A stretch of DNA of 64,000 bases from positions 3,900,001 through 3,964,000 of the forward strand of contig NZ_FNSW01000001.1 in the NCBI RefSeq assembly GCF_900104695.1, given 5' to 3'. Every line of letters begins with the position of its first letter. The first letter of the stretch is position 1. Source of the DNA: Paenibacillus sp. GP183. GTDB lineage: Bacteria > Bacillota > Bacilli > Paenibacillales > NBRC-103111. The notes under the pieces are model-generated. The model saw only the letters and a list, made by a program, of their open reading frames with translations. It was not told where the DNA came from and made no database searches. Of the stretch, positions 34,525 through 43,769 are shown one piece after another. The translations under genes and the position numbers were made by a program.

Positions 34525-36333
34525 TTACTTTGTTTGAATTGTTGCGCCTTGGTCATTAGTACTTACAGTAAGATTTGGCAAATCTACAAGCGATTTTGCT
34601 GAAATGTAACCATGGCTGCTTGAGCTGTCCCAAATTGCATCCTTCAGTGTAATAGATTGTCCATCTATTGAAGCTTGATTGGAGTACAATTTAAGTCCTA
34701 CTGAATGTCCATTGTATTGAAGTGTTATCGTTTGTGTATTGCTATCATAAGACACAGTGGCATTCAGGTTACGCGCAAGATCTACGATTGGAATCATTAT
34801 GCTGCTATCTTTTACAAATGCATTTTCTTCGTTTAGCCCATGTGCTAGAAGGGCATTGTTAAATTGAACTTTAGCAGGTGTTCCCCAAGGAGATACCGCC
34901 TTGCTATTATCATCTTGATACATATAAGGTGTGAAGTTTGGATTGTTAAAATCAAACATGTCCGTTAAATTGTTGGCAGCAGCATCACGGTTGTTTAAAG
35001 CTGGCAAATTGTAGTTTGTTTCAAGGAACTTCAAAATGGAGGTATGATCGTATTGCACATGGCTGACATAATTTTGCTTTGCATAAGGTGAAATAACTAG
35101 TGCCGGTACACGCGGGCCGTTTCCAACCAATCCGTCCGCTGTTGTAACTGCCGCCGGTGGAGCTATATGGTCGTAAAAACCGCCACCCTCGTCGTAAGTG
35201 ATAATAATAGCCGTGTCTTTCCAGTAAGGACTATTCATGATCTGATTAATGGTTTTAACGGTAAAATCCTCTGCGGATGGAGTACTTTGATTTCCGAGGC
35301 CCGGATGCTCATCGTCACCATATCCAGCTTTTACAAAACTGACTTGCGGCAGAGTTCCATTTACAACATCTGTACTAAAATTATTATAGTCTTTTAAGTT
35401 ATTGTCATATTTTCCGTTCTCATAGTTTTGAAAATATTGGAACGGATTGTGGTGCGGTGAATATTTCAGTGCCTCAGGTGAAACTGTTGAAAGGATATTT
35501 TTGTCCAAAGCAGGTTTGGTTGCATTTGTTGCTGCTTTTGCTGCATCCCAGCCTCCTGAATACCACGCCCAGGATTGTTTCGAGCCAGTCAACTCATCCC
35601 CAATGTTTTTGTACGTGAGATTATATGTAAGTCCAGCAGAGTTATCTCCACCAAATGGACCATTTTTAGGAGTTGGGTCACCGGTGATTTGTGAATTAGG
35701 ATCCTTATTGCTGGCCGCGGCAGACCCATTACCGGATTGCGCTGCTATAAGATAAAAAGCACCTGGTGTGGATGGACCCGAAATCGGTTGGAAATAATTA
35801 TCAGCTAATGCATAATGCTGAGCATACTGCCAGTAAGCTGGGATTTCATTGTAGTCGAAGTACGACATGGACAATTTTCCGCGGGTGGGGTTTAAAGTTG
35901 TCCCTTTGGAATTCATAGTATAAAACTTGTCCATTTTTCCGCTGTTTACCATCGTGATCATGTCTGCATAATTATGGTTGACGTCCACTTGTTGAATATT
36001 AGCTTTTCCTGCATCGTGCCAAGGGTAAACCGGATTGCCGTTATCATCCGGATTGTAGACATTGCAGCTCACATCTCTTGCCGTATTACCGATTACATAT
36101 TTAAAGTTTCTTACATCTTGAGGTGTGCTGCTGAGTGGATTAAAGCCCGGTGCATAAGGATACGTACCAAAGTAGTTGTCAAAAGATCGGTTCTCTTGGA
36201 AAATAACAACTGTGTGTTTAATAGGTGAAGAAGTGGTGGGAGACGACTCTGCGGACGCCAATGTAGCAAATGGTGCGGCTGCTAACAAAAGAGCGCTTGT
36301 AGATGTAACTAAACAACGAAAAATATTTTTCAA
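34525..36333 (-). CDS. secreted phospholipase C/acid-phosphatase-family phosphoesterase with C-terminal stalk domain
   Basis: A 602-residue exported phosphoesterase. The signal peptide (1-28, ending LASA) precedes a catalytic domain of the bacterial phospholipase C/AcpA superfamily: IKHTVVIFQENRSFDNYFGT (the ENRSFD nucleophile/metal motif), WHDAGKANIQQVDVNHNYAD, SGPSTPGAFYLIAAQSGNGS, and TYDEGGGFYDHIAPP (metal site) with GPRVPALVISPYAK. The last 110 residues resemble a copper-amine-oxidase N-terminal-type (stalk) domain (SIMIPIVDLARNLNATVSYD), also present in the protein at 36901. It probably cleaves phospholipid or phosphate esters outside the cell. AGGAGG precedes the minus-strand ATG. Confidence 0.87.
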   Translation of the reverse strand: MKNIFRCLVTSTSALLLAAAPFATLASAESSPTTSSPIKHTVVIFQENRSFDNYFGTYPYAPGFNPLSSTPQDVRNFKYVIGNTARDVSCNVYNPDDNGNPVYPWHDAGKANIQQVDVNHNYADMITMVNSGKMDKFYTMNSKGTTLNPTRGKLSMSYFDYNEIPAYWQYAQHYALADNYFQPISGPSTPGAFYLIAAQSGNGSAAASNKDPNSQITGDPTPKNGPFGGDNSAGLTYNLTYKNIGDELTGSKQSWAWYSGGWDAAKAATNATKPALDKNILSTVSPEALKYSPHHNPFQYFQNYENGKYDNNLKDYNNFSTDVVNGTLPQVSFVKAGYGDDEHPGLGNQSTPSAEDFTVKTINQIMNSPYWKDTAIIITYDEGGGFYDHIAPPAAVTTADGLVGNGPRVPALVISPYAKQNYVSHVQYDHTSILKFLETNYNLPALNNRDAAANNLTDMFDFNNPNFTPYMYQDDNSKAVSPWGTPAKVQFNNALLAHGLNEENAFVKDSSIMIPIVDLARNLNATVSYDSNTQTITLQYNGHSVGLKLYSNQASIDGQSITLKDAIWDSSSSHGYISAKSLVDLPNLTVSTNDQGATIQTK

Positions 36334-36649
36334 ATTGAGTTTACCTCCTTAAATTTTATGTAAATAATGATACTCTAGCAATTATAAGAAAACATTAAAT
36401 AATTATTTTTTTTATGTAAATTGAACTGGATTCTTTCAGGAGCAAGATTAAAAGAATGGAATTTCAAAGGTAATGGCGATGATATATTACATAGTGAAAG
36501 TAGTACTAACAACAATTTATGTCGGAGGACAAGAACATAACTTGAAAATAAAGTCTTAGACCATTAAGCTAACGGGCAGCATAGTTGAATAAGAATCCAT
36601 GGTAAAATGAAGTACTTACTAGGGAATTTTATATAGTAGTGGTGTGAGG
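36334..36649 (+). repeat. intergenic with GGAGGACAAGAACAT repeat and core
   Basis: Upstream of the phospholipase gene. GGAGGACAAGAACAT at 36524 is shared with 23225 and 50966. AGCTAACGGGCAGCATAGTT at 36567 is a second-type core followed by GAATAA. No gene seen. Confidence 0.55.
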
Positions 36650-36751
36650 TTGAAATATCGTAAAGCAAATGTTAATGATATTGATGAATTGATTGGTTTA
36701 AGGAAAAAACAATTAATTGATGAGGGAATAGTACCTAATATTCTTCTGTAG
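36650..36751 (+). pseudogene. GNAT acetyltransferase, N-terminal remnant
   Basis: MKYRKANVNDIDELIGLRKK, then QLIDEGIVPNILL and a stop. This is the first strand and helix of a GNAT protein. TTG start with GTGAGG upstream. Only 33 residues remain, directly after a core repeat, so it is a truncated cassette gene. Confidence 0.6.
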
Positions 36752-36900
36752 AAGGTTAGTTCCAAATCGTGCCGCAATAACGGATTTGTCAAATCTGAGC
36801 CGGAAAATAGCCCTTTCGAGTTATTCTTCTTTGTCCCAGGTTATAGTAGATTGAGGGTGGTGGCGTGAAAAAAACTATTTCAGAAAGATAGGGTGATGAT

Positions 36901-37653
36901 GTGAAAAGAAATTTTATTATCGTAGGTGTGTTGATGTCTTTGTTATTGATTTTTTCTCAATCTGTCTATGCTCATTCCACAGTCGTGAACTCAGAACCAA
37001 AGAGTGATGCCTTATTAACCACATCTCCCCAGCAGGTAAAGATCTTATTTAACGAACAAATTACAGCTGCTACTATTCCTGTTACTGTAACCGATGAAAA
37101 CGGAGATCGCGTGGATCTGAATGATGGTGCTGTTTCCAAAGAAAATGTAGATATGTTGCAAGTAAGCTTGAACTCCCCACTTAAGCCGGGAATATATCAA
37201 GTTAATTGGTCGATCATTGCGGATGATGGTGATCCTGTTAAAGGTAATTTTAAGTTTACGGTTGGTAACGCTAGTTCTACGGAAAAACAACAAGACGACG
37301 TTGGGGTAAAAGTCGATGGTACATTAAAAGTATTTCCGGATGCAAAGCCTTACGTTGATCAGGATAGCGGGCACACAATGGTTCCTGTACGATTTGTGAG
37401 TGAAGCATTAGGTGCTGATGTAGCCATGGATAAAGATAATACTACAGTGAAGATAACGCGAAATGGGAAACAGATTAGCTTAATGACTGGGTCAAACACT
37501 GCAATAGTTGATGGCAATACTGTTGCTTTGGATACTGGAGCTGTATTAAAAGATAGCCGGCTTTTTGTACCAGTTCGATTTATCAGTGAGAGCTTTGGGG
37601 TACGAGTGGACTGGGATGCTGACACACGTACAGTTCTGATCAATACAAAATAA
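36901..37653 (+). CDS. exported CopC-domain protein with copper-amine-oxidase-type stalk domain
   Basis: A 250-residue exported protein. The signal peptide (1-24, ending SVYA) is immediately followed by HSTVVNSEPKSDALLTTSPQ, the CopC N-terminal copper-site histidine and fold. GIYQVNWSIIADDGDPVKGN (His replaced in the usual D.H motif) and FKFTVG complete the CopC domain at about residue 122. Residues 135-250 are a copper-amine-oxidase N-terminal-like domain with two VPVRF(V/I)SE(A/S)(L/F)G units. It lacks the CopD membrane part, so it is probably a periplasm-equivalent or surface copper- or wall-binding protein. GTG start with GGTGATG upstream. Confidence 0.83.
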   Translation: MKRNFIIVGVLMSLLLIFSQSVYAHSTVVNSEPKSDALLTTSPQQVKILFNEQITAATIPVTVTDENGDRVDLNDGAVSKENVDMLQVSLNSPLKPGIYQVNWSIIADDGDPVKGNFKFTVGNASSTEKQQDDVGVKVDGTLKVFPDAKPYVDQDSGHTMVPVRFVSEALGADVAMDKDNTTVKITRNGKQISLMTGSNTAIVDGNTVALDTGAVLKDSRLFVPVRFISESFGVRVDWDADTRTVLINTK

Positions 37654-38018
37654 AGGAAGTTCGATTAAAACTAAATTCGAGTCTGTGTAACTTCAATTTA
37701 TGTGGATTCTATACTACATGGGCTACTGTGTACTTTTGAACTGAACACCTATTTTTATGCAAATGTCATCTAAACAGGAGGATCCGCGACAGCGGGTCCT
37801 CTTTGTACTTCATCACAAAATAAATGTTTTTGTACATATGCCTAAAAACGTAAAGGTCTTCTTTTATTTTTATGGATACATCCGCACAACCGCTAACATT
37901 TTAAAACTTACTCATTATAATCTCATCTAAATCTCATTTTCCATTAAGCTTATCTTCAGAAATTATGGTTACCCTAAACAATGTAAGATAAATTTGGAAA
38001 ACAAGGTGGTATGAGACT
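37654..38018 (+). other. intergenic with terminator
   Basis: GAGGATCCGC/GCGGGTCCTC hairpin with CTTTG at 37776-37805 probably ends the CopC transcript. The rest is A+T-rich; the promoter of the next gene is expected at about 37900-37990 but is not assigned. Confidence 0.6.
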
Positions 38019-38498
38019 GTGAAATCGATTCGTAAGAAAATCGTTGTGGGCACCGTAGCAGCAAGTTTGATATTTGGAGGTGGCCTGATCGTAATGCCAC
38101 ATAATCAGTCATTCGCGGCAGTTACAGGAACTTCTACCGCAAACACGACAATAACAACAACAGACGACCAAGAGACAGCCGATGATGGAGGACCGATAGC
38201 AGATGACCAAAATAAAGAAGCCGCTGATTTAAGTCAAGTCGCTCTGCAGAAGCAAGCCAAAATTACAAAAGAGCAAAGCACCACCATTGCTACGGCACAA
38301 GTTCAAGGAACCGTAAAAGATGTTCAACTGGAAGATGAAAATGGCACAGCTGTATACAATGTACAGATTCAAGACAGCAATGGTCGAATCACGGAAGTTA
38401 ATGTAGATGCTGCGACTGGAAAAATCAATAAACAGGAACAAGCAGATAATAAGCAAGAAGGTCAAGATAAGGAAACGAATGACGATCAACTACAATAA
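38019..38498 (+). CDS. exported PepSY-like protein
   Basis: A 159-residue protein with a signal peptide (1-33, ending SFAA) and an acidic Thr/Asp/Glu-rich linker. A single PepSY-like unit follows (about 80-140): QAKITKEQSTTIATAQVQGT, VKDVQLEDENGTAVYNVQIQ and ITEVNVDAATGKI. It ends in a Gln/Asp/Glu-rich tail. PepSY proteins often inhibit or regulate secreted peptidases or membrane sensors; the partner is unknown. GTG start; weak ribosome binding site (AAGGTGG). Confidence 0.78.
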   Translation: MKSIRKKIVVGTVAASLIFGGGLIVMPHNQSFAAVTGTSTANTTITTTDDQETADDGGPIADDQNKEAADLSQVALQKQAKITKEQSTTIATAQVQGTVKDVQLEDENGTAVYNVQIQDSNGRITEVNVDAATGKINKQEQADNKQEGQDKETNDDQLQ

Positions 38499-38613
38499 GG
38501 GCTTGGACTCCGACAATATTTAACGAAAGAAGTAAACTGTTTGTGCTATACTTTCCTTAAAGGAGCCAGCACCTTTGTTGGCACTTACAAAACGAGAAAG
38601 GAAACAAATCAAC

Positions 38614-38850
38614 ATGAAGAAGTTACTCGTATTAGGGCTTTCCGCTTGTTTACTATTTAGTTTCACAAGCTCTGCTTTTGCTGCTACTAAAACTACCGTT
38701 CAAACTAAACACACCGTAACTCATGCTAAGAAAAAGGATACAATAGCTAAGAAAACTACTAAGGCTAACTCTAAAAAGTACGCTGTGAGTAAAATTAAAA
38801 AGGCAAAGGCTGTACATAAAAAAACAACAAAGACTGCAAAAACAGCGTAA
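38614..38850 (+). CDS. small exported lysine-rich protein
   Basis: A 78-residue protein: signal peptide MKKLLVLGLSACLLFSFTSS ending AFA (residue 23), then a Lys/Thr/Ala-only basic mature peptide (KKDTIAKKTTKANSKKYAVS). ATG 38614 follows AAAGGAAAC; an upstream in-frame TTG at 38575 would spoil the signal peptide. The low-complexity basic chain could bind wall teichoic acid or nucleic acid; no family is recognised. Confidence 0.68.
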   Translation: MKKLLVLGLSACLLFSFTSSAFAATKTTVQTKHTVTHAKKKDTIAKKTTKANSKKYAVSKIKKAKAVHKKTTKTAKTA

Positions 38851-38875
38851 TGCATAAAGTTGAATATCAAATTTT

Positions 38876-38912
38876 GGAGTCGCGGACCAGTATCGCGGCT
38901 TTTTATTTTACA
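38876..38912 (+). terminator. rho-independent terminator
   Basis: AGTCGCGG/TCGCGGCT hairpin followed by TTTTTATTTT, 26 bases after the lysine-rich protein gene. Confidence 0.8.
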
Positions 38913-38994
38913 TATCGAAGACATTACATGAAATTTGGGGAGCGGTTCATTAGAATTAACAAAAAACGTTGAATAGGATTTTGTCACTTGTTAC

Positions 38995-39214
38995 GCTAGC
39001 CATGGGATGGTGAATTTCCAGGGATTTTGTGGAGTATACGTGCAGTAGAAAAAGGCTTTAAGGAAATGTTCCAGCCATTTCTTCTATTCCCGTATGCCCA
39101 AAAATGTAACGGCGGGCTCTCATCAGCTTACATCCCTAACGATCACTGTATCCAATGGTGATGAAATCCTGCGAATGAGTGAGTATACGTGAGAGAACCC
39201 CTTAAAACCGAGGG
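38995..39214 (+). mobile_element. transposase-less IS1111-like remnant (type B)
   Basis: From AGCCATGGGATGGTGAAT to CTTAAAACCGAGGG, it matches the right noncoding end of the element at 29131-30905, including GAAATCCTGCGAATGAGTGA. It stops at ACGGGTACGATAGC, a core repeat. No transposase sequence remains; its left edge lies at a GCTA, also core-like. Confidence 0.7.
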
Positions 39215-39295
39215 ACGGGTACGATAGCATCATTACGAACAGGCTGCCGGCATCATCGGTAGCCTACTCAACTATCAGGCAGTAATGCACAATAA
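39215..39295 (+). repeat. interspersed core-hairpin module
   Basis: ACGGGTACGATAGCATCATT, the hairpin CAGGCTGCCGGCATC/ATCGGTAGCCT, then CTATCAGGCAGTAATG, a decayed second core. Confidence 0.65.
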
Positions 39296-39469
39296 TACCT
39301 TGACTTGAATTAATTCTCCTAATATAATTTAGTAAATATTTGGTATGTGTAACTGGCGTAAACGTGGATAACCACGAGGAAACACATATTTATATGCCGT
39401 ACGCCTGGGCAAAGTATTTGGTCAAATCTGATCGAATGCTTTTTTTGTTTTTGGTTGGAGGTGAAAGAG

Positions 39470-40258
39470 ATGGATATTTCAGCAATCGTTCTTGATCTTG
39501 ATGGGACTCTATTAAATTCAAGTAAGAAAGTGTCCGAGCGAAATTTGGATGCAGTTTTAAGATGCAGCCATAACGGAATGAAGATCATTGTTGCAACAGC
39601 CAGACCACCTAGATCAGTTCGGGCATTACTACCGATTGAACTGTTAGATATATCCTCATTTGTATTTTATAATGGCGCATTGATCGTGGATGTAAAGGCG
39701 GGACTAGAAGAACACATACCCATTGACAGAACAACTACAGAAGATATATTGGATTATTGTTCAGTGAAGCTGCCAGATTGTGTAATAAGCCTTGAAGTTA
39801 AAGACCATTGGTACTCTAACCATAAAATCCTGGATAATGCCGTGTATAACCCTTTATTCCATCCAATAGTATGTGAGTATAGGGAGTTAAAGCAGCATTT
39901 AGCAACAAAGATATTAATAACTGATTTCGGTGAGCCAAAGGAATTACGTCTATTATTCGAAGAAAAAGTTAATTATTTATTAACTGACAAAGGGAAACTT
40001 GTTCAGATGATGAATAAATCAGTTTCTAAGGCTACTGGAATACTAAAACTAATTAGTCATTATGGCATTAACACTTCCCAAATTATCGTTTTTGGTGATG
40101 ATTACAACGACATTGAAATGTTTAAGATATCAGCATATTCGGTTGCGATGTTGAATGCAGTCGATGAGTTAAAGAACTTAGCAGATGAAATAACGGATAC
40201 AAATGATAATGATGGTGTAGCGCAAATACTTGAAATGATTTTGAGGGGAGTTCGATAG
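39470..40258 (+). CDS. HAD-superfamily Cof-type hydrolase
   Basis: A 262-residue haloacid-dehalogenase-type phosphatase of the Cof/YidA group, probably acting on sugar phosphates or FMN-like substrates. Motif I is VLDLDGTLLN (Asp8 nucleophile, Asp10), motif II ATARPPRSV, motif III lysine in SKATGILKLI, and motif IV VFGDDYNDIEMF. A type IIB cap lies between. ATG 39470 has TTGGAGGTG nine bases upstream. It follows a core module at 39215, so it may be another cassette. Confidence 0.88.
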   Translation: MDISAIVLDLDGTLLNSSKKVSERNLDAVLRCSHNGMKIIVATARPPRSVRALLPIELLDISSFVFYNGALIVDVKAGLEEHIPIDRTTTEDILDYCSVKLPDCVISLEVKDHWYSNHKILDNAVYNPLFHPIVCEYRELKQHLATKILITDFGEPKELRLLFEEKVNYLLTDKGKLVQMMNKSVSKATGILKLISHYGINTSQIIVFGDDYNDIEMFKISAYSVAMLNAVDELKNLADEITDTNDNDGVAQILEMILRGVR

Positions 40259-40457
40259 TTACTTTTGAAAATGAGTTGTTTCATAACCCGTATCCAGGTA
40301 GGACTATCATAATTGGCATGACGGCGTGGCTTTTTTGTGTACTATTTCTGTAAGGGCATTCTATAGTCACAATTGCTAAAATTAACCATCATGGTGGCAA
40401 ATCATTTTTTACATTGTTTTGTTTCGTGTTCCACATCGTCAAAATGATTGGGAGAAG

Positions 40458-40617
40458 GAAGTCGTGATGTGGCGGTTTGGCCTTTGAGCACAGTGGTGAG
40501 GAACGGACGCAGAGGGAAATTGCTAAGGAGCTGGGAATTTCTCGATCGTATGTGTCAAGAATAGAGAACCGGGCACTGATGGAGCTATACCATGAGTTTT
40601 ATAAGGCGAAGCGGTAG
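40458..40617 (+). pseudogene. sigK: sporulation sigma factor (sigma-K-like), 3' remnant
   Basis: EVVMWRFGL then, after a frameshift and stop, [20 protein letters not shown] and [19 protein letters not shown]. This is the region 4.2 helix-turn-helix and C-terminus of a SigE/SigK-type sporulation sigma factor; the [19 protein letters not shown] block is close to sigma-K. Regions 2-3 are absent. In several Bacilli sigK is a site of element insertion. Here only a dead 3' end is visible; an intact copy must exist elsewhere if the strain sporulates. Confidence 0.7.
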
Positions 40618-40623
40618 TTTATA

Positions 40624-40666
40624 GTAGCGCTCACAAGACGTGAGGGTTCAAATCCCTTCGACCGCA
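40624..40666 (+). other. tRNA-Leu-like 3' end fragment
   Basis: GAGGGTTCAAATCCCTT (T arm) followed by CGACCGCA (acceptor 3' strand), preceded by a variable-arm-like ACAAGACGTG. The CGACCGC acceptor and long variable arm fit tRNA-Leu with a GCGGTCG 5' end, which is not present. It is probably a displaced 3' end left by integration or deletion. Confidence 0.5.
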
Positions 40667-40746
40667 TCCTATTGATTAAACGATAAATGCCCTGAATAAT
40701 AAGGCTTTTTTTGAGGTTCTGGTGTAACGATATAGGTGCTATTTAT

Positions 40747-41454
40747 TTATAGATGCTCTACCTCCACCGATACAACATGATCAATGCGTTTAATAAAATA
40801 ATAGATCTCGCTTGTAAATTGTTTCTCAGGTGCGGCTAGAATTAATTCGACTTGTTGGAAGCTTGAATCCAAATCTTTAATTTTCAAATGTCTAATATCC
40901 ATTACCTTTTGATTGTGTTCTATTCCTGTTTGCTCCTTACCCTCAATGGTTTTGATCAGATCGGTTAGTTTGTAATTGGCTTCCATGACAATTTTTACGG
41001 ATACATCCCGCTGGCTTAATTTGACCGGACCCAACCGTTTAATCGCATGAGGCAATACATTAACGGCTAGTAAAAGAAGACCAGCTACGTACAACGCTTC
41101 TAAATAAAAGCCTGCGCCAACTGCGATACCGAGACCGGAAGCGGCCCAGATCATGGCTGCAGAAGTAAGCCCAGAAATCACATCATTGTTTCTTCTCAAA
41201 ATAATTCCGGCGCCTAAGAAACCTACTCCGCTTACAATTTGTGCTGCTAAACGCATGGGATCCCGGTTGGTAAGCCCAAGGACAGCAAACTTCGTTACCG
41301 ATTCTATAGATATGACCGTAATTAAACAACTAGCAACACAAATGACCATGGTCGTATTAATATCCAGTCGCTTGTGTTTGAGTTGCCGGTCTATACCGAT
41401 AAGCAATCCTAAAAACAGGGCAAAGGTTAGTTTAATGTAAAGTTCAAAATTCAT
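40747..41454 (-). CDS. MgtC/SapB-family membrane protein
   Basis: A 235-residue MgtC-family protein with four to five N-terminal membrane segments (LTFALFLGLLIGIDRQLKHK, then VICVASCLITVISI, IVSGVGFLGAGIILRR, AAMIWAASGLGIAVGAGFYL). The GVGFLGAG and LTSAAMIWAA..G motifs are diagnostic. A C-terminal ACT-like cytoplasmic domain (about 145-235) follows. The family is linked to magnesium homeostasis and modulation of P-type ATPases or F-ATPase. The MNFEL start at 41454 is favoured because GAGGTG lies eight bases upstream. Confidence 0.9.
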   Translation of the reverse strand: MNFELYIKLTFALFLGLLIGIDRQLKHKRLDINTTMVICVASCLITVISIESVTKFAVLGLTNRDPMRLAAQIVSGVGFLGAGIILRRNNDVISGLTSAAMIWAASGLGIAVGAGFYLEALYVAGLLLLAVNVLPHAIKRLGPVKLSQRDVSVKIVMEANYKLTDLIKTIEGKEQTGIEHNQKVMDIRHLKIKDLDSSFQQVELILAAPEKQFTSEIYYFIKRIDHVVSVEVEHL

Positions 41455-41868
41455 GGGCATCACCTCTACTATATCATGTCAAGATTTCCCTATTTTTATA
41501 AGCGAATACTTAATTAGGTTCCGGTACACTGGTGTTGAATGGATCAAAAAATATTTAGGTATTGGGATAGGAAGGAAAAGAAAAAAAGGAAACCGAATAT
41601 CATACTGACAAGTAGTTTCATTATTAGCAAGTTGGCAAATTGAACAGGATTACGGGACGATTTCTTTTGAATGAAAAGGACGGACAAATGTTCATTTGCA
41701 TGCCAATGTAATCATTAAAGAATTTGATGATGCCACTCAGCTTGATGCGATTAAAATCATTGACATGGGATTGGGGCATAGTGTAATTATTGTTGGATTT
41801 GGAAATTGTTTGTGGTAAGGGGAATTTTCAAGTGAAAATTTTCCGAAATGGGGAAAGGAGGCTGAAGC
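41455..41868. other. intergenic with a coding remnant
   Basis: An open stretch at about 41690-41818 reads NVIIKEFDDATQLDAIKIID, then GLGHSVIIVGFGNCLW and a stop, without a start; it looks like the 3' end of a decayed gene of unknown family. GGGAAAGGAGG before 41869 is the phoU ribosome binding site. Confidence 0.4.
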
Positions 41869-42531
41869 ATGGAAGCTAGATCCAGTTTTCACCATTCTTT
41901 AGATGAATTGCAGCGAAAATTGCTTGATATGGGAGCAAGTGTGAAGCATATGATCCATTCAGCCGGGGAGTCCCTAGCTCGTCACGACGATAAGTTGGCG
42001 AATGACGTTATTGATAGCGATGATAAAATTGATGAGTCGTTGCAACATATTGAAGAACTATGCTTGCAATTGATCGCCCTGCAGCAGCCGATGGCCAGCG
42101 ACCTTCGTATTATTGGAACGGCACTGAAGATTTCCACAGACTTGGAACGTATCGCTGACCATGCTGTCGATATTGCAAAGATTACCATTCGATTGAGTGG
42201 CGAAGAACTGGTAAAACCGCTGGAAGACATTCCCCGAATGGTAAATCTGGCTAAGGAAATGCTGTTGGAGAGTTTGTTGTCTTACACGGAGCGAAACGTG
42301 CATCGTGCCGCCGCACTCTCGGAGAAGGAAGAGCAAGTCGATACACTTTACAGCAGCATCATGTCCGAAATGGTTGAATTAATGAGTTCTGAAACAGCGA
42401 AAAAAAACCGTCAACTAACCCATTTGATTTTGGTAGCACATCACTTAGAAAGAGTTGCGGACCATATAACCAATATTGGTGAAGGGGTCATCTACATGGT
42501 AACAGGAACAAGAAAAGTTTTGAACATTTGA
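41869..42531 (+). CDS. phoU: phosphate transport system regulator PhoU
   Basis: A 220-residue PhoU with two three-helix repeats: the first ends QQPMASDLRIIGTALKISTD plus LERIADHAVDIA, the second ends LVAHHLERVADHITNIGEGV. These E/DxxxD metal-binding motifs are characteristic. PhoU restrains the Pst phosphate transporter and PhoR signalling. AAAGGAGG lies eight bases before the ATG. No pst genes are adjacent in this window, which is unusual, since phoU normally ends the pst operon; a stand-alone PhoU sometimes partners other transporters. Confidence 0.93.
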   Translation: MEARSSFHHSLDELQRKLLDMGASVKHMIHSAGESLARHDDKLANDVIDSDDKIDESLQHIEELCLQLIALQQPMASDLRIIGTALKISTDLERIADHAVDIAKITIRLSGEELVKPLEDIPRMVNLAKEMLLESLLSYTERNVHRAAALSEKEEQVDTLYSSIMSEMVELMSSETAKKNRQLTHLILVAHHLERVADHITNIGEGVIYMVTGTRKVLNI

Positions 42532-42919
42532 ATGCGAAATCAAGAATGAGATTGTGAAAAAAGAAGGAAGGATCTTGCCTTGCATATCTCGAGTACAAGT
42601 ACCCTGAACCTTTAATTTCCGCACATTTATACGATGTTGCTATATAAACAACGAAGAAGATCACTAACGGGTGCCGTTTTGAGGTGCAAAAGTACGAAAT
42701 GACACTTCTATCGACAGGGATAATTGGCAACATTTTTGAATTAAAACTGAAAAAATGGCGGCCGAATTGGTCGCCATTTTGTATGTGTGAATCTAATATG
42801 TTCAAAAAGTTGAAACTATAATATGATTAACCGCGTCTTAAAAGAAGGCTGTTTTCGCGTGGTCGTCAAATTTTACGACTGTTCAGTTTCTAAAAGAAAT
42901 GGCTTAGGAGAGAGACTAT
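42532..42919. other. intergenic with core-like site and terminator
   Basis: CACTAACGGGTGCCG at 42663 is a lone core. ATGGCGGCCG/TGGTCGCCAT with TTTT at 42754-42781 is a terminator hairpin. No gene seen. Confidence 0.5.
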
Positions 42920-43213
42920 ATGAAAAAACTGTATAGATTAGGAATTATCCTGTTGATTTCATGGGCTTTTATCGTAGCCTTTGGTTTCATGTCATTAAAT
43001 TACAAACAAGAAGGTTTGCTAACGCTCATAGTTAAATCTCTTTATATTGGCATCATATTTATTCCATTCCTTCTTTGCTTTTTCGTTCATTTATTACAAA
43101 GCAAGAAAGCATTGACAATATTATTGCTATTTAGCAACAATATTTACGAAAACAGCGTAAAAGAAAAACATTATTGGCCACGTTGGATCAGTCCCTGCGA
43201 ATATTCCAATTGA
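42920..43213 (+). CDS. small membrane protein, possibly frameshifted
   Basis: Begins MKKLYRLGIILLISWAFIVA with two membrane segments (about 5-25 and 32-55), followed by LLQSKKALTILLLF. In this frame the tail is SNNIYENSVKEKHYW.... In the +1 frame it would continue QQYLRKQRKRKTLLATLDQS and LRIFQLNYAEKK, a more natural cytoplasmic tail, so a frameshift near 43120 is likely. Function unknown. AGGAGAG precedes the ATG. Two-TM small proteins of this kind occur as cassette genes. Confidence 0.5.
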   Translation: MKKLYRLGIILLISWAFIVAFGFMSLNYKQEGLLTLIVKSLYIGIIFIPFLLCFFVHLLQSKKALTILLLFSNNIYENSVKEKHYWPRWISPCEYSN

Positions 43214-43404
43214 ATTATGCGGAGAAGAAATAGTTTGTGCAAATCCTGGTATATTTGATGAACTTCTCTCTTTACTACGTTCAAGAAATTGCTGACAGCT
43301 AGTGGACATTTTATTTATCTCACGGGTGATTAGTTAAGTTTCTTCATGTTGTGGAAGGAAAGGGCTATCTTTAGGGTAGCCGTCCTTTAACCTCGCGGTT
43401 TGAA

Positions 43405-43769
43405 CTCCCATGAAAATTAAATCCGCGAAAAACCTCAAAAAGACAATAATAAATTAGACCTAGCCGAATGATTTTTTAAAAAAAGGCTGTGCCTGAGAAG
43501 AGATATGAAATTAAAGTACCAAATACCATTCAAGGCTGAAAATGAAAATGAGGCTGGTGCAGCAACCAGAGTAGGATTAATCTCCCATGAGTGCTTCCCA
43601 AAAGGGAGCGACAATCTGTGATGCACCGTGGTCGTTGGAGTCAGACTAACGGATGGGCTCTATGGCACCATAGTTCATCGACCTTCCTCTCCCAGCCATA
43701 GTAGCAGTATTGACGGATTCTAACCATTTTCATCATCTGTGGTGCAGTGCTTGCGCTGCATGATTGACT
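43405..43769 (-). mobile_element. MITE-like IS110 type A derivative (no transposase)
   Basis: Both ends of the element at 17936-18822 are present (CTCCCATGAAAATTAAATCC; GTGCTTGCGCTGCATGATTG), flanked by CT dinucleotides, with the transposase gene cleanly absent and the noncoding bridge-RNA-like block (43549-43735) almost unchanged. Its right end adjoins CTAACGGGAAACGATAGCTT, so it also sits in a core repeat. Confidence 0.8.
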
